Source: AP-15 sp963790875 (lineage in GTDB: Bacteria > Pseudomonadota > Alphaproteobacteria > ATCC43930 > CGMCC-115725). Taken from it: DNA of 64,000 nucleotides. Below, piece by piece: positions 17,452 to 26,580 of this stretch. A program made the translations under genes and the position numbers. Below the pieces are notes generated by a model, which saw only the letters and a program-made list of their open reading frames with translations, did no database searches and had not been told where the DNA came from. The first letter of the stretch is position 1. Each line of letters opens with the position of its first letter. Location of the stretch: assembly GCA_963790875.1 (NCBI GenBank), contig CAWBQT010000024.1, positions 1 through 64,000 of the forward strand, read 5' to 3'.

Positions 17452-18063
17452 TCAGTGCGAAACCGGAGGCGGTTCGGCGAAGCCGCCGCCGGCCGCGGCG
17501 GGCGCTGTCGATGCGGCGGGCGCAGTCGATGCAGCCGGCGTCGGTTCGACGAAGGATCCGCTGCCGCCGGTCGCGCCAGCCGCAGTCGATGCGGTGGGCG
17601 CGGGCTCGACAAAGCTTGCGCCGGCGGGCGTTGCGGCAGGCTTCTTGTGGGCATACCGTTTCTGGTGCACGGGTGGCGGTGGTTCGGCCGCCACCACCGG
17701 TTGCATGTAATAAGGCGGTACGTTATCGCCCTTGGCGTACATGCAGGCCGAATAGGCGGTATCGTATTGCTGCTGCACTGTGGTCGTCGCCTGGGCATTC
17801 ACCGTTACTGCGTTCGCGCCAATTCCGGTCAAGACATTCTGCAGTGCGGTTGCTGTAACCTGGTTGTTGGCTGCTTGTACCGCCGTGGCCATTTGCTGAT
17901 TGGTTTGTGCGAGACACGCGGCATGATCGGAGCCCAAGTCGGCGGGCAGCTTTCCCGGTCCGGGTGTCGCCGTCACGGTCGGCGCCATCACCGCCGGGAC
18001 GCACCCCGCCAACACCATGATTTGTATCGTGACGGCGCCTATTCCCCACTTGTACGTCTGCAT
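17452..18063 (-). CDS. Predicted lipoprotein with repeated Pro/Ala-rich tail
   Basis: A protein of 203 residues with a lipoprotein signal (hydrophobic stretch, then lipobox VLAGC near residue 20), preceded by a good AGGAGG ribosome-binding site. The middle is Gln/Thr/Ala-rich (NQQMATAVQAANNQVTATAL). The tail repeats [SG]FVEP.P.AST (SFVEPAPTAS, SFVEPTPAAS, GFAEPPPV). It likely sits in the envelope. No family recognised. It lies 33 bases downstream of the next gene and may be co-transcribed with it. Confidence 0.65.
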   Translation of the reverse strand: MQTYKWGIGAVTIQIMVLAGCVPAVMAPTVTATPGPGKLPADLGSDHAACLAQTNQQMATAVQAANNQVTATALQNVLTGIGANAVTVNAQATTTVQQQYDTAYSACMYAKGDNVPPYYMQPVVAAEPPPPVHQKRYAHKKPAATPAGASFVEPAPTASTAAGATGGSGSFVEPTPAASTAPAASTAPAAAGGGFAEPPPVSH

Positions 18064-18096
18064 GTTCGCCTCCTGCTGCGTCGATGTTTCGGCGTT

Positions 18097-19005
18097 TCAA
18101 GGTTGGCCCCAAAGTCCGCGCTTGGCGTTTCGCGCCTGGGCCTCGCTGTCGCGATAGGCGGGCATAGCGCCGTCGCCGACGCGCCCGCAGCCGTTCAGGA
18201 TCGCCGCCTGCGCGACATCGACCCCGCCGCCGGTCAGACAACGATAGCGCCCGGTCTCCGCCTCCGGTTGGCAATCGAGCGCGCCTTGCGCCGCGACCCA
18301 TTTCTCGAATGGCGCGAGAACCGCCTGCGGCCCCGGATCGATGCCCGACAATCGGATACGCTGGTCGGCCACGACCAATGTCGCGGCATTGGGCACCCTG
18401 CTGACCGTTCCGCGGATCGCTCCGGCAACCGACGCCGGGGCGGCGGCGGGCGTCACTGCCGCGGATCGGGCCGGCGGGGTTGCGCCCGCCGGCGCCGTGG
18501 CTGGCGGCGGCGCCGCACCGCCGTTTTCGAATTCGATTGCCGAGCGCGGCAGATAGGCGATCGCGTGATTTGGCAACTCGATCTGCACCCAGCTCTTGTC
18601 GGCTACGAGGCCGACCGCCTTGATCTCGGCGCCGGCCCGGATCTCGCCGGCTGGCTTGCCGGCGGCGGCCGGACGATCCACGGCTTGCACGGTGTCGCGC
18701 AGGCGTACGGTTTGGTTCAGCCATTCCTCGATCGTCGGCGTGGCGTCCGCCGGCGATGCGGGGGCCGGTGCCGTTCCTGCCGGCGGCCCGGCGGCGAGCG
18801 CCCGATGCGGGGGGACGGCCGCGGCCCAAAGCCCAATGCAGCCGAGAATGAGAAAGATCCGACAGGCGGCCCCGGCGACCGCGCCGCGACCCGCTGGCGA
18901 ATGCCGCAGACCGGTGTTCGCCGGCACGGCGACGCGATACCGCAATCGCCGGGTGCGGCATCCGCCATGGCCGGCCGCCCTACCCCTGCCGAAGGTGTTG
19001 TTCAT
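18097..19005 (-). CDS. Secreted SH3b / nuclease-fold-like protein of unknown function
   Basis: About 302 residues from the ATG at 19005; the start is uncertain because no strong ribosome-binding site is visible. A hydrophobic signal-like stretch (IFLILGCIGLWAAAV) ends near ALAAGP. There follows an SH3b-like segment (VRLRDTVQAV ... IKAVGLVADKSWVQIEL). The C-terminus resembles the end of thermonuclease (SNase-like) domains: LVVADQRIRLSGIDPG, then RDSEAQARNAKRGLWG. The catalytic Arg/Glu set of active SNase enzymes is not evident, so it may be a binding version. Confidence 0.6.
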   Translation of the reverse strand: MNNTFGRGRAAGHGGCRTRRLRYRVAVPANTGLRHSPAGRGAVAGAACRIFLILGCIGLWAAAVPPHRALAAGPPAGTAPAPASPADATPTIEEWLNQTVRLRDTVQAVDRPAAAGKPAGEIRAGAEIKAVGLVADKSWVQIELPNHAIAYLPRSAIEFENGGAAPPPATAPAGATPPARSAAVTPAAAPASVAGAIRGTVSRVPNAATLVVADQRIRLSGIDPGPQAVLAPFEKWVAAQGALDCQPEAETGRYRCLTGGGVDVAQAAILNGCGRVGDGAMPAYRDSEAQARNAKRGLWGQP

Positions 19006-19204
19006 CCGGCAAAGCCGCCATCGCAAATATTAATATAATTAATTCCCCATTTTAATCGAGTCTTCGGAAAATGGCAAACCGAAACCGGAATGTTCATCTT
19101 TCGTTTCGACGAATGCGCCAAACGCGCTTTATCACCCCGTCCCTGCCCTGCGAAAGGCGAAGCCCAGGGGACACTTGCTCCGTTAGGTTTTTCGAAGTAG
19201 TGTT

Positions 19205-19216
19205 GGACAATTGTCC
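19205..19216. promoter_or_regulatory. Perfect 12-bp palindrome GGACAATTGTCC upstream of the FecR-like gene
   Basis: The palindrome ggacaattgtcc lies 53-64 bases before the preferred start of the FecR-like gene, inside a gap between divergent genes. This is a plausible operator, but there is no independent evidence for a regulator. Confidence 0.3.
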
Positions 19217-19268
19217 GAAAAGGGGCTTATCGGTTGGTACCCCGCGCCCTCGGTCGGCCAAATTGTTG

Positions 19269-21137
19269 ATGCACGGTTTGCTCTTTTTCGGAGCATCGTT
19301 GCGCTTGACCGGACGCGGCGTCGTCTTCGGGCCGGCAATCGCGCTCATGCTCGCTACCGCGGCGCGTGCTGAAGACCCGCCAAACCGCGTCGGCAGCCTG
19401 AACTATGTTTCCGGCGAGGTCAGCTATGCGCTGCGCGGCGAGGGGGAGCCCGAGGCATCCGATGCGTTGAGCTGGAACCAGGCCGACTTCGATCAGCCGG
19501 TCTGTGAGGACATGTCGTTACGGACTGGCGAGAAGGCGCGCGCCCGTATCCGGATCGGTCCCAATGCGATCGAGATGTCGGACGATACCGTAATCAACTT
19601 GCTCAATCTCACCGAAAAGCTGATCGAAGCGAGTGTCCGGCAAGGGCGCGTCTACCTACAGGTCGACAAGCTCGGTGCCGGCGAAAGCGTCGAGATCGAG
19701 ACTCCACGCGGCTCGCTGTGGTTGCTGCAGCCGGGCGGCTACGACATCGCGGTCGGCACCGTCGACGCGCCCGCTCACATCACCGTGTTCGACGGCAAGG
19801 CGCGATTTTTCGGCGGCGACACCGATACCCCGGTCGCAGCCGGCGAGGAGTTGCAGGTCAGCGGCGTCTATCCGGCAGTGACGGCCACCGAACGCAGTAC
19901 GGCAGAGGCAAATCCGACGTCGGCCGCGGCCCCGGTATTCGCTAACGGGACGCAGCCTTCGAGTGCGCCGACGGGAACGCCCGAAAACGACGCCGCGAAT
20001 GCCGGCCGACCGGCAGCCGGCGCCCCCGGTCCCGCCGCGACGGAAGACCAGGCGGCAGCGGCGCCGCGCGGTCCGGCTCCCGCGGCAGCGGCGCCGGCTC
20101 AGTCCGACGATTTTCTTTATTTTGTGGCGGAATCGAACAGCGACACCAAGGCCGACCGGTCGGCGCATTACGTTTCGCCCGAAACGACCGGCTATGACGA
20201 ACTCGATCAATATGGGCATTGGGGGACTCTGCCGAATTCCGAGCCTGTGTGGTTCCCCGACCCGGTCCCGCCCGACTGGGCGCCCTATCGTTTCGGCCAT
20301 TGGGCCTCGATCCCGCCATGGGGCTGGACCTGGGTAGACGACGAGCCATGGGGGTTCGCGCCGTTCCACTACGGCCGGTGGGTTAATCTCGACGGCCGCT
20401 GGGGGTGGGTGCCGGGTCCAGTCGTGTCCGATCCCGTTTATGCCCCGGCATTGGTTGCCTTCGTCGACACCGGTGGCGGTCCGGATGGGCCGGATGTCGC
20501 CTGGTTTCCGCTCGGACCTTACGACAAATATGTGCCGTGGTACGTGGCTGGGCCCGCCTATGTCGAGCACGTCAACACTGTCGTGCGCGGCGGCTCAGGG
20601 GGGGACCTCGGCCATGGCGCAGCGTGGTTGGCGCCCTACGCGAATCGGCCATTTGCCACGGCGGTGACGCGCGGTGCCTTTGCCGACGGGCGGCCCGTCC
20701 AGGAGGCGATGGCGCGGATCCCGGCGGATCGCCTGGCGCAGGCGACGGTGATGCGTAGCGCCCCGCATGTCGCCGCGGTGGCGCGACCCGCGCCGGGCGC
20801 CGAAGGGGTGGACCGCCAAGCCTCCCGCTTGCCGGAAAACCGGCCAGGGCTTTCCCGCAACGCGCCCGAGCGTGCCGGGACGGCATCGCGTGAGCGGGGC
20901 GTGGCATCGCGCGGCTCGGCCGAGACCCATCGCGGCGGCCCGCAGCAATTCGGGCGCCCCGGCGAATTCCGCAATTCGACCGCAGCCAATCGCGGCGCGG
21001 CGCAACAGGTCCGGCAGCCAGAAATGTTCCGCACCCCGGCCTCATCGTTCGGCGGTCGAGGCTTTCAAATGCCGCAGTTCGGGACGCGGCCGGTGGGGAC
21101 AAGTTTCGGCGGCGGCTCGGTATCGCGTCATCGGTGA
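19269..21137 (+). CDS. Secreted FecR-domain protein with YXWGXW-type (DUF6600-like) repeats
   Basis: 622 residues from the ATG at 19269; TTG codons just upstream are alternatives, and the 66-codon upstream extension of the frame looks non-coding. An N-terminal signal sequence (FGPAIALMLATAARA) precedes a FecR-like domain (VGSLNYVSGEVSYALRG, IETPRGSLWLLQPGGYDIAV). After a Pro/Ala linker comes an aromatic repeat region of the type YGHWGTLP, PYRFGHWASIPPWGWTWVD, FHYGRWVNLDGRWGWVPG, as in DUF6600 proteins. The C-terminus is Arg/Gly/Gln-rich and disordered. It probably has an envelope role; there is no FecA/FecI nearby, so it is not a classic anti-sigma system. Confidence 0.75.
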   Translation: MHGLLFFGASLRLTGRGVVFGPAIALMLATAARAEDPPNRVGSLNYVSGEVSYALRGEGEPEASDALSWNQADFDQPVCEDMSLRTGEKARARIRIGPNAIEMSDDTVINLLNLTEKLIEASVRQGRVYLQVDKLGAGESVEIETPRGSLWLLQPGGYDIAVGTVDAPAHITVFDGKARFFGGDTDTPVAAGEELQVSGVYPAVTATERSTAEANPTSAAAPVFANGTQPSSAPTGTPENDAANAGRPAAGAPGPAATEDQAAAAPRGPAPAAAAPAQSDDFLYFVAESNSDTKADRSAHYVSPETTGYDELDQYGHWGTLPNSEPVWFPDPVPPDWAPYRFGHWASIPPWGWTWVDDEPWGFAPFHYGRWVNLDGRWGWVPGPVVSDPVYAPALVAFVDTGGGPDGPDVAWFPLGPYDKYVPWYVAGPAYVEHVNTVVRGGSGGDLGHGAAWLAPYANRPFATAVTRGAFADGRPVQEAMARIPADRLAQATVMRSAPHVAAVARPAPGAEGVDRQASRLPENRPGLSRNAPERAGTASRERGVASRGSAETHRGGPQQFGRPGEFRNSTAANRGAAQQVRQPEMFRTPASSFGGRGFQMPQFGTRPVGTSFGGGSVSRHR

Positions 21138-21216
21138 CGGCGGCGATGCACAGAGCTTTGTTTCCAGCGCCCCAAGCAGGGCCGAGGCCGAGGCTGATTA
21201 GGCCGGGGTTGATGTC

Positions 21217-22368
21217 GTGAGTGCGGAGCCGCGCGGGCGCACGGAACGCAAACTGATGGCGGTCTTGGCGGCCGATGTCGTCGGTTATTCGCGCCTGATG
21301 GGCGAGGATGAGGAGGGTACGCTCGCTGCGCTGAAAATCGTCAGGCGGGAGGTTACCGATCCGAAAATCGAGGAGCACCGCGGCCGGATCGTCAAGACCC
21401 TCGGCGACGGATTGCTGGTCGAGTTTGCCAGTGTCGTCGACGCCGTACGTTGTGCCGTCGACGTGCAGCGCGCAATGGCGGCGCGCAACCGCAAAATCCC
21501 GGCCGACAAGCGCGTCGCGTTTCGGATCGGCGTCAACCTCGGCGACATCATTGTCGACGACACCGACATCTTCGGCGACGGCGTCAACGTCGCGGCGCGG
21601 CTCGAGGCCCTGGCCGAGCCAGGCGGGATCTGCGTCAGCCGGGTCGTGCGCGACCAGGTGCGCGACAAGCTCGGCTTCGGCTTCGAGGACCTCGGTCAGC
21701 GGCAAGTCAAGAACATCGCCCGACCGCTTCACATCTTTCGTGTTTCGCTCAATGACGTGTCCGTCAACCTGATCGCCTTGAAGGATCGGGCGGCAAGCGA
21801 CGTCGGCGTCATCGGAGAACGGCGACACGGACGGGCAGCCATGCCGGCCGTCGTCGCGCCGTCTCGCGCGCCGGATGCCGGCGGTTCCTTCGCCCCGCGG
21901 CCTCGAAGCCGCGCCTTCCAGCCGAGGGTCCTGCTCGTCGGAGGTCTGATGGCCTTCGGTGCGCTCGGCATCTCGACGGGGCTATGGTGGTGGGCAGGCG
22001 GAATGAATGCCGCGCCGGAGGCAAACGCTTCGCCGGTCATCGGCGGGCCGGTGCTCTTCAAGACGGACCAGGTCGTGTTGATCCAATCGGCGAGCGAGAC
22101 GATCGCGGAGCAGGCCAAATTTTTGCGAGAAACTCCGGATATCAAGGTGGTTATCCTCGCGTCTTGTGCGCGGGAAGAGGGCGGGCGCGAGGGAGCGTGG
22201 GTCCTGGCGCAGCTGCGCGCCAACCGGGTCCGCGACGCGCTGGAGCGGCTCGGGGTCGCCGGCGGCCGGATGACAACCGAGAACGGCTGCAAGGCCGGCG
22301 GCGCCGCGAACCCGGCGCGCGAGGTATCCGAGGCGCGAGACGGACAGGTCTTCGTCCTATGGAGGTAA
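21217..22368 (+). CDS. Class III adenylate/guanylate cyclase with membrane segment and OmpA-like tail
   Basis: 383 residues starting at GTG (MSAEPRGRTERKLMAVLAAD). Residues 10-180 are a class III nucleotide cyclase: AADVVGYSRLMGEDEEG, KTLGDGLLVEFAS and IFGDGVNVAARLEALAEPGG, with the metal-binding Asp residues present. A single membrane helix follows (VLLVGGLMAFGALGISTGLW). The periplasmic C-terminus resembles an OmpA/MotB-type peptidoglycan-associating fold (VILASCAREEGG, LAQLRANRVRDALERLGVA) though shortened. It could link cAMP production to the cell wall (inference). Confidence 0.8.
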   Translation: MSAEPRGRTERKLMAVLAADVVGYSRLMGEDEEGTLAALKIVRREVTDPKIEEHRGRIVKTLGDGLLVEFASVVDAVRCAVDVQRAMAARNRKIPADKRVAFRIGVNLGDIIVDDTDIFGDGVNVAARLEALAEPGGICVSRVVRDQVRDKLGFGFEDLGQRQVKNIARPLHIFRVSLNDVSVNLIALKDRAASDVGVIGERRHGRAAMPAVVAPSRAPDAGGSFAPRPRSRAFQPRVLLVGGLMAFGALGISTGLWWWAGGMNAAPEANASPVIGGPVLFKTDQVVLIQSASETIAEQAKFLRETPDIKVVILASCAREEGGREGAWVLAQLRANRVRDALERLGVAGGRMTTENGCKAGGAANPAREVSEARDGQVFVLWR

Positions 22369-22436
22369 GGTAAGCCGCCGTTGCGGGTCGCCGGCGGCCG
22401 CAACGGTACGCCGACCGCGGCGCGGGCTGCCGTCGC

Positions 22437-23735
22437 TCACGCCTGTTGGGCGATCGCGGCGGTCGCCGGGCGCAGCCGGGTGGCCAGCGGCACAAGGATG
22501 CCGGCGGCCGTCACCATCCCGGCCATGACCAAGAGCGGCAACCGGTAGGCGCCGCTGAAGTCGCGCAAGAGACCGACGAGCTGCGGTGCGGCGTAACCCG
22601 AGACGTTGCCGACCGAGTTGATGAAGGCGATGCCGCCGGCCGCGGCGGTGGCGCCGAGAAACCGGGTCGGCAAGTTCCAGAACACCGGCAGCGACCCGGA
22701 GATGCCGAACTGGGCGATCGAGAAGGCGACGATCGCGAACGGCGCCTGCATGCCGACTGCGATGCTGGCCAGCAACAGTCCAAAGCCGCCGATCAACAGC
22801 GGCACGACGAGATGCCATACCCGCTCGCCGGTGCGATCGGAGCTCTGCGAGAAGACGATCATGCCGACCACCCCGGTGATCGCCGGTATCGCCGTCAAAT
22901 ACCCGATCGTCACATTGCCGAGGCCGAAGGTCTTCAGGATCAGCGGCAGGAAGAAGCTCTTGCCGTAGACGCCGAAGCCGGTCAGCAGCGCGACGCCGGT
23001 CAGCATCACGAGCTGCGGGCTGATGATCGCCCGCGTCGTCGGCAAATGGCTGCCGATCGCGGCGCCGCGTTCTGCTTCCAGCCGCGTCTCGAGCCATTGG
23101 CGTTCCGGCGCGTCGAGCCATTCGGCGTCGGCCGGTCCGTCGCGCAGCACGAACGGGCACAGCGCCGCCAGCATCAGGGTCGGCAGCCCTTCGGCGAGAA
23201 ACACCCATTGCCAGCCGGCGATGCCGAACCAGCCGTCGAGCCGCAGCAAATTGGCCGATACCGGGCCGACGAGAATGCCGGCCGAGGCGCCGACCGCAAA
23301 GAATGCCCCCATCGCCCGGCCGCGGTAGCGCGACGGAAACCAGCAGGTCATGTAATAGGCGATCCCCGGAAAGAACCCCGCCTCGGCCATTCCCAACAGG
23401 AAACGCGCGATGACGAAGGTCGTGATCCCGGTCGCCAGCGCCGTCCCGGCCGAACACAGCCCCCAGGCCGCCGCGATCAGGGCGATCCACCGGCGCGCGC
23501 CGACCCGCGACAGCGCCGCATTGGCCGGCACCTGGAACAGCACATAGCTCCAGAAGAAGGCGCCGGCGCCGAGCCCGTAAGTCGTCGCCGACAATCCCAG
23601 CGCCTTGTTCATCGTCAACGCCGCAACCGCGACATTGAAACGATCGAGCACATTGATGCAGTAGCAGAGACCGAGGAGCGGCAGAAAGCGCCACGCCACC
23701 TTGCGCATCACAGCAGCTTCGCTACCGAGCGCCAT
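22437..23735 (-). CDS. MFS transporter, anion:cation symporter (ACS) type
   Basis: 432 residues from the ATG at 23735, which has a GGGAGGGAACG ribosome-binding site. Twelve hydrophobic segments are apparent. The N-terminus (FLPLLGLCYCINVLDRFNVA) and the helix-4 region (FLLGMAEAGFFPGIAYYMTCW, PSRYRGRAMG) are typical of ACS-family importers of organic acids such as tartrate or phthalate. The substrate is unknown. It is divergent from serB with a 128-base gap. Confidence 0.85.
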   Translation of the reverse strand: MALGSEAAVMRKVAWRFLPLLGLCYCINVLDRFNVAVAALTMNKALGLSATTYGLGAGAFFWSYVLFQVPANAALSRVGARRWIALIAAAWGLCSAGTALATGITTFVIARFLLGMAEAGFFPGIAYYMTCWFPSRYRGRAMGAFFAVGASAGILVGPVSANLLRLDGWFGIAGWQWVFLAEGLPTLMLAALCPFVLRDGPADAEWLDAPERQWLETRLEAERGAAIGSHLPTTRAIISPQLVMLTGVALLTGFGVYGKSFFLPLILKTFGLGNVTIGYLTAIPAITGVVGMIVFSQSSDRTGERVWHLVVPLLIGGFGLLLASIAVGMQAPFAIVAFSIAQFGISGSLPVFWNLPTRFLGATAAAGGIAFINSVGNVSGYAAPQLVGLLRDFSGAYRLPLLVMAGMVTAAGILVPLATRLRPATAAIAQQA

Positions 23736-23863
23736 CGTTCCCTCCCGGCAAAGCCTCGTGGGCTCCGTTCGCAGTGGACCATATGGCCGCCGGCGGCGAA
23801 TGGCTACATCGCGGCAGAGCCAGCGGGTTGCATCGACTCTGCGGCGCGGCGTAGGAAAGGGCG

Positions 23864-24763
23864 ATGCGTCATGCGCTGACCCTGATCGCCGCAGAGCGCA
23901 GCCGGCAATTGCTGCCCGAAGCGGCGATCGAGATCGGCGCGGCGCTGCCGGGGCGGCCTTCGCCGATTTGGCTCGCACCCGCCGAAGCTTGCGACTTCGT
24001 TGTCGAGATCGAGGATAGCGCCGCCGACGCCGAGATCGAAGCTGCGGCGCGGGCAATCATCGGCAGCGCCGCGATCGATGCCGTGCTACAGCCCGCCGCC
24101 GGGCGGCGCAAAAGGCTCCTCGTCGCCGATCTCGAAGCGACGATCATTGAGAACGAGATGCTCGACGAACTCGCCGAACTGCAAGGCGTCGGGACGCGGG
24201 TCGCCGAGATCACCCGCCGGGCGATGAATGGCGAGATCGACTTCGTCGCGGCGCTAGAGGCCCGCTTAGCACTGCTCAAGGGCATGGATCGCCGCATCCT
24301 CGACGCGGCCGCCGCCCGCATCCGGCCGCGCGCCGGCGCTCGGGCTCTGGTCGCGACGATGCGCCGCGACGGGGCGGAGACGGCGCTCGTCTCCGGCGGG
24401 TTCGCGGTGTTCGCCGAGCCAGTGGCGGCGGCGCTCGGCTTCGGCCATGTCGTCGCCAACCGGCTCGATCTCGTCGACGGGAAGCTCGCCGGGACGGTGG
24501 CGTCGCCGATCGTCACCGGCGCGACGAAATGCGCGACCCTCCTCGCGCTCGCCGCCCGGCACGGCCTTTCGCCGGCACAGACGCTCGCGGTGGGCGACGG
24601 CGCCAACGACCTGCCGATGCTCGCCGCCGCCGGCCTCGGGATCACCTTTCACGCCAAGCCCGCGGTCGCCGCCGCCGCCCGCCGGCGGCTCGACTATGCC
24701 GACCTCAACGGCCTCCTCTACGCCCAGGGCTATTCAAAGGACGCGATCGTCGAGGAACCGTAG
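23864..24763 (+). CDS. serB: Phosphoserine phosphatase SerB, with Glu in place of the second motif Asp
   Basis: HAD-superfamily phosphatase for the last step of serine synthesis, 299 residues. The N-terminal region is ACT-like, the HAD core follows from about residue 83. Motif I reads ADLEATII: nucleophile Asp89 is present, but the second acidic residue (normally Asp, the general acid/base) is Glu91. Motif II is ALVSGGFAVF, and motif IV is VGDGANDLPMLAAAGLGI. Everything else fits SerB, so the family call is firm, but activity may be altered. ThrH-type relatives also show DLE. The C-terminal KDAIVEEP codons coincide with a short repeated DNA sequence (see findings). Confidence 0.88.
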   Translation: MRHALTLIAAERSRQLLPEAAIEIGAALPGRPSPIWLAPAEACDFVVEIEDSAADAEIEAAARAIIGSAAIDAVLQPAAGRRKRLLVADLEATIIENEMLDELAELQGVGTRVAEITRRAMNGEIDFVAALEARLALLKGMDRRILDAAAARIRPRAGARALVATMRRDGAETALVSGGFAVFAEPVAAALGFGHVVANRLDLVDGKLAGTVASPIVTGATKCATLLALAARHGLSPAQTLAVGDGANDLPMLAAAGLGITFHAKPAVAAAARRRLDYADLNGLLYAQGYSKDAIVEEP

Positions 24764-24775
24764 AAAAGGTCTGGC

Positions 24776-24812
24776 AGCGGAATACGCTGTCGCTCATCCG
24801 CCCTACGAGTGC
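24776..24812. repeat. Half-copy of a palindromic intergenic repeat
   Basis: The reverse complement begins cgtagggcggatgagcgaca, closely matching one end of the 156-bp element at 37448-37603 (cgtagggcggattagcgaca). The other terminal repeat is not visible here, so this looks like a remnant. It lies between serB and the UbiD gene. Confidence 0.5.
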
Positions 24813-24908
24813 TGCGACGCCCGGTCCGAGGTCGGGATGACGCGCCGGGCGAGGTCGGCTAGGCTGGACGCCGGAGCTTACGAACTCCAGGGAGGAGCGA
24901 GGAAGAAA

Positions 24909-26504
24909 ATGACCGGCGCCGCCATCGATACCGACAAATTCCGCCTGCGGCGGTTTGTCGAAGACCTGGTCGAGATGGGCGAGGTCGAGATCCATGACGA
25001 GCCGGTGCCGCTGGTCGGCCTCGCGGCGATCATCGAGGGCACGAAAAAGGCGGTGCTGTTCAAGGCGGCGGGGCCTGAGCGCGCCGAGATCGTGGCCAAG
25101 ACCGGCGGCAACCGTCGCCGGCTCGCCGCCGCTTTCGGGACGACCGAGGCGAAGCTCTACGACGTATATTTCCGCCGCCTCGCCGCGCCGCAGCCGCTCG
25201 TCGAGATCGCTTCGCCCGACGCGCCGGTCCACGATGTCGTCATCGACGGCCGCGACGTCGATCTGACGCGACTGCCCTTTTTTCCGCATCACGCCTACGA
25301 CGGCAACTGTTATCTGAGCGCCGCGATGGACTTCACGGTCGATCCGGCGACCGGGCGGCGCAATGTCGGCTGCCGGCGTTTGAGCCTGCGTAACCGCTAC
25401 GAGGCCGGCACCAACATCACCGCGCCCTCTGACTTGAAGCGCATCTACCAGGCCTGCGTCGCGCGCGGCGAACGGCTGCCGATCACCTTCACGGTCGGCG
25501 CGCATCCGCTCGACTTCGTCGCCGCAACGATGCGCCAGGGCGAGGACGAACTGCAGCTGATTGCGCAGTGCCGCGGCGAGCCGGCGGCGATCGTCAAAAG
25601 TCTCACCAACGACATCCGCGTCCTGGCCGACGCCGAGATGACCCTCGAAGGCTATCTCGACGAGCGCGGCTATGTCGAGCCGGAGGGCCCGTATGGCGAA
25701 TACATGGGCTATTCCGGCGGCATCCACATGGACCCGGTATTCCACTGCACCGGGGTCACGATGCGCCGCGATGTTCTATATCTGACGTTGCTGCATGGCT
25801 CCGCGGCGGTGCTCGACCAGACCGACAGCGCCAACATCAGGGCGCTGCGCACCGAGGCGGAGGCGATGCGGATCTTGAAAGCGACCGGGCATGACCCAGT
25901 CGCGATCTCGCTGCGCATGCGCTCGGGCGGCGGCAATAACCTGCGCGTCGCGCTGCGCGAACGCTTTCCGGGAGAGGCGCGCGCCGCCATTGCCGCACTC
26001 TTCGGCGGCATCAGGATACTGAAGCACGTCTATGCCTTCGACGAGGACATCGACATCGAAGACGACGGGCAGGTCGAATGGGCGATCGGCACGCGCTTCC
26101 AGGCGCACGAGGACATCCTCGTGCTGCAAAGAATGATGGGGATGACGATGGACCCGTCGTTGCAGGGCAGGCGAACCGGCGCCAAGGCCGGGTTCGACTG
26201 CACGAAGCCGGTCGGCCGGGACGGCGAAATTCCGCTGACGCCGAGCGCCGCCAAGCTCTTCAACGGCCCGGCGCGGTTCCAATCGGTTGCCGGCGCGCTC
26301 GCTTCGGGGCCGCTGTTCTATGCCGAGATCGTCGAGGGAGTGGGCAGCGCCGACGGCCGCGAGGTGGCCGCTGCGCTCGATGCGCTGCGCCAGGAAGGCC
26401 GGCTCGTCCGCGACCGCGACGGCCGCTATTCGCTGGGCTCGGCGCCGCCCGGCACGACCGGCATCCTGGGTGCCCTCTACCATGACCCGAACGAGGGGAC
26501 ATAG
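24909..26504 (+). CDS. UbiD family decarboxylase
   Basis: 531 residues. The ATG follows GGAGGAGCGAGGAAGAAA. UbiD enzymes use prenylated FMN to decarboxylate (or carboxylate) aromatic or unsaturated acids. Landmarks are the N-terminal LRRFVEDLVEMGEVEIHDEP, LTRLPFFPHHAYDGNCYLSAA, ITFTVGAHPLDFVAA, EPEGPYGEYMGYSGG with catalytic-site acid residues, and GIRILKHVYAFDEDIDIED. No UbiX flavin prenyltransferase is nearby. It could be UbiD proper or a catabolic member; I leave the gene symbol blank. Confidence 0.88.
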   Translation: MTGAAIDTDKFRLRRFVEDLVEMGEVEIHDEPVPLVGLAAIIEGTKKAVLFKAAGPERAEIVAKTGGNRRRLAAAFGTTEAKLYDVYFRRLAAPQPLVEIASPDAPVHDVVIDGRDVDLTRLPFFPHHAYDGNCYLSAAMDFTVDPATGRRNVGCRRLSLRNRYEAGTNITAPSDLKRIYQACVARGERLPITFTVGAHPLDFVAATMRQGEDELQLIAQCRGEPAAIVKSLTNDIRVLADAEMTLEGYLDERGYVEPEGPYGEYMGYSGGIHMDPVFHCTGVTMRRDVLYLTLLHGSAAVLDQTDSANIRALRTEAEAMRILKATGHDPVAISLRMRSGGGNNLRVALRERFPGEARAAIAALFGGIRILKHVYAFDEDIDIEDDGQVEWAIGTRFQAHEDILVLQRMMGMTMDPSLQGRRTGAKAGFDCTKPVGRDGEIPLTPSAAKLFNGPARFQSVAGALASGPLFYAEIVEGVGSADGREVAAALDALRQEGRLVRDRDGRYSLGSAPPGTTGILGALYHDPNEGT

Positions 26505-26540
26505 TCTCGCGTAATCTCGCCAAGAGCGCGACCTTACCCG

Positions 26541-26567
26541 AAGGACGTCGTCGTCGAGGAACCGTAG
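26541..26567. repeat. Copy of the serB 3'-end sequence
   Basis: aaggacgtcgtcgtcgagga continues accgtag and matches 24 of 27 bases of the serB 3' end (24737-24763), including its TAG stop. A third, shorter copy is at 29002-29020. It lies between the UbiD gene and the MFS pseudogene. Confidence 0.5.
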
Positions 26568-26580
26568 CGCGATCCGCCGG

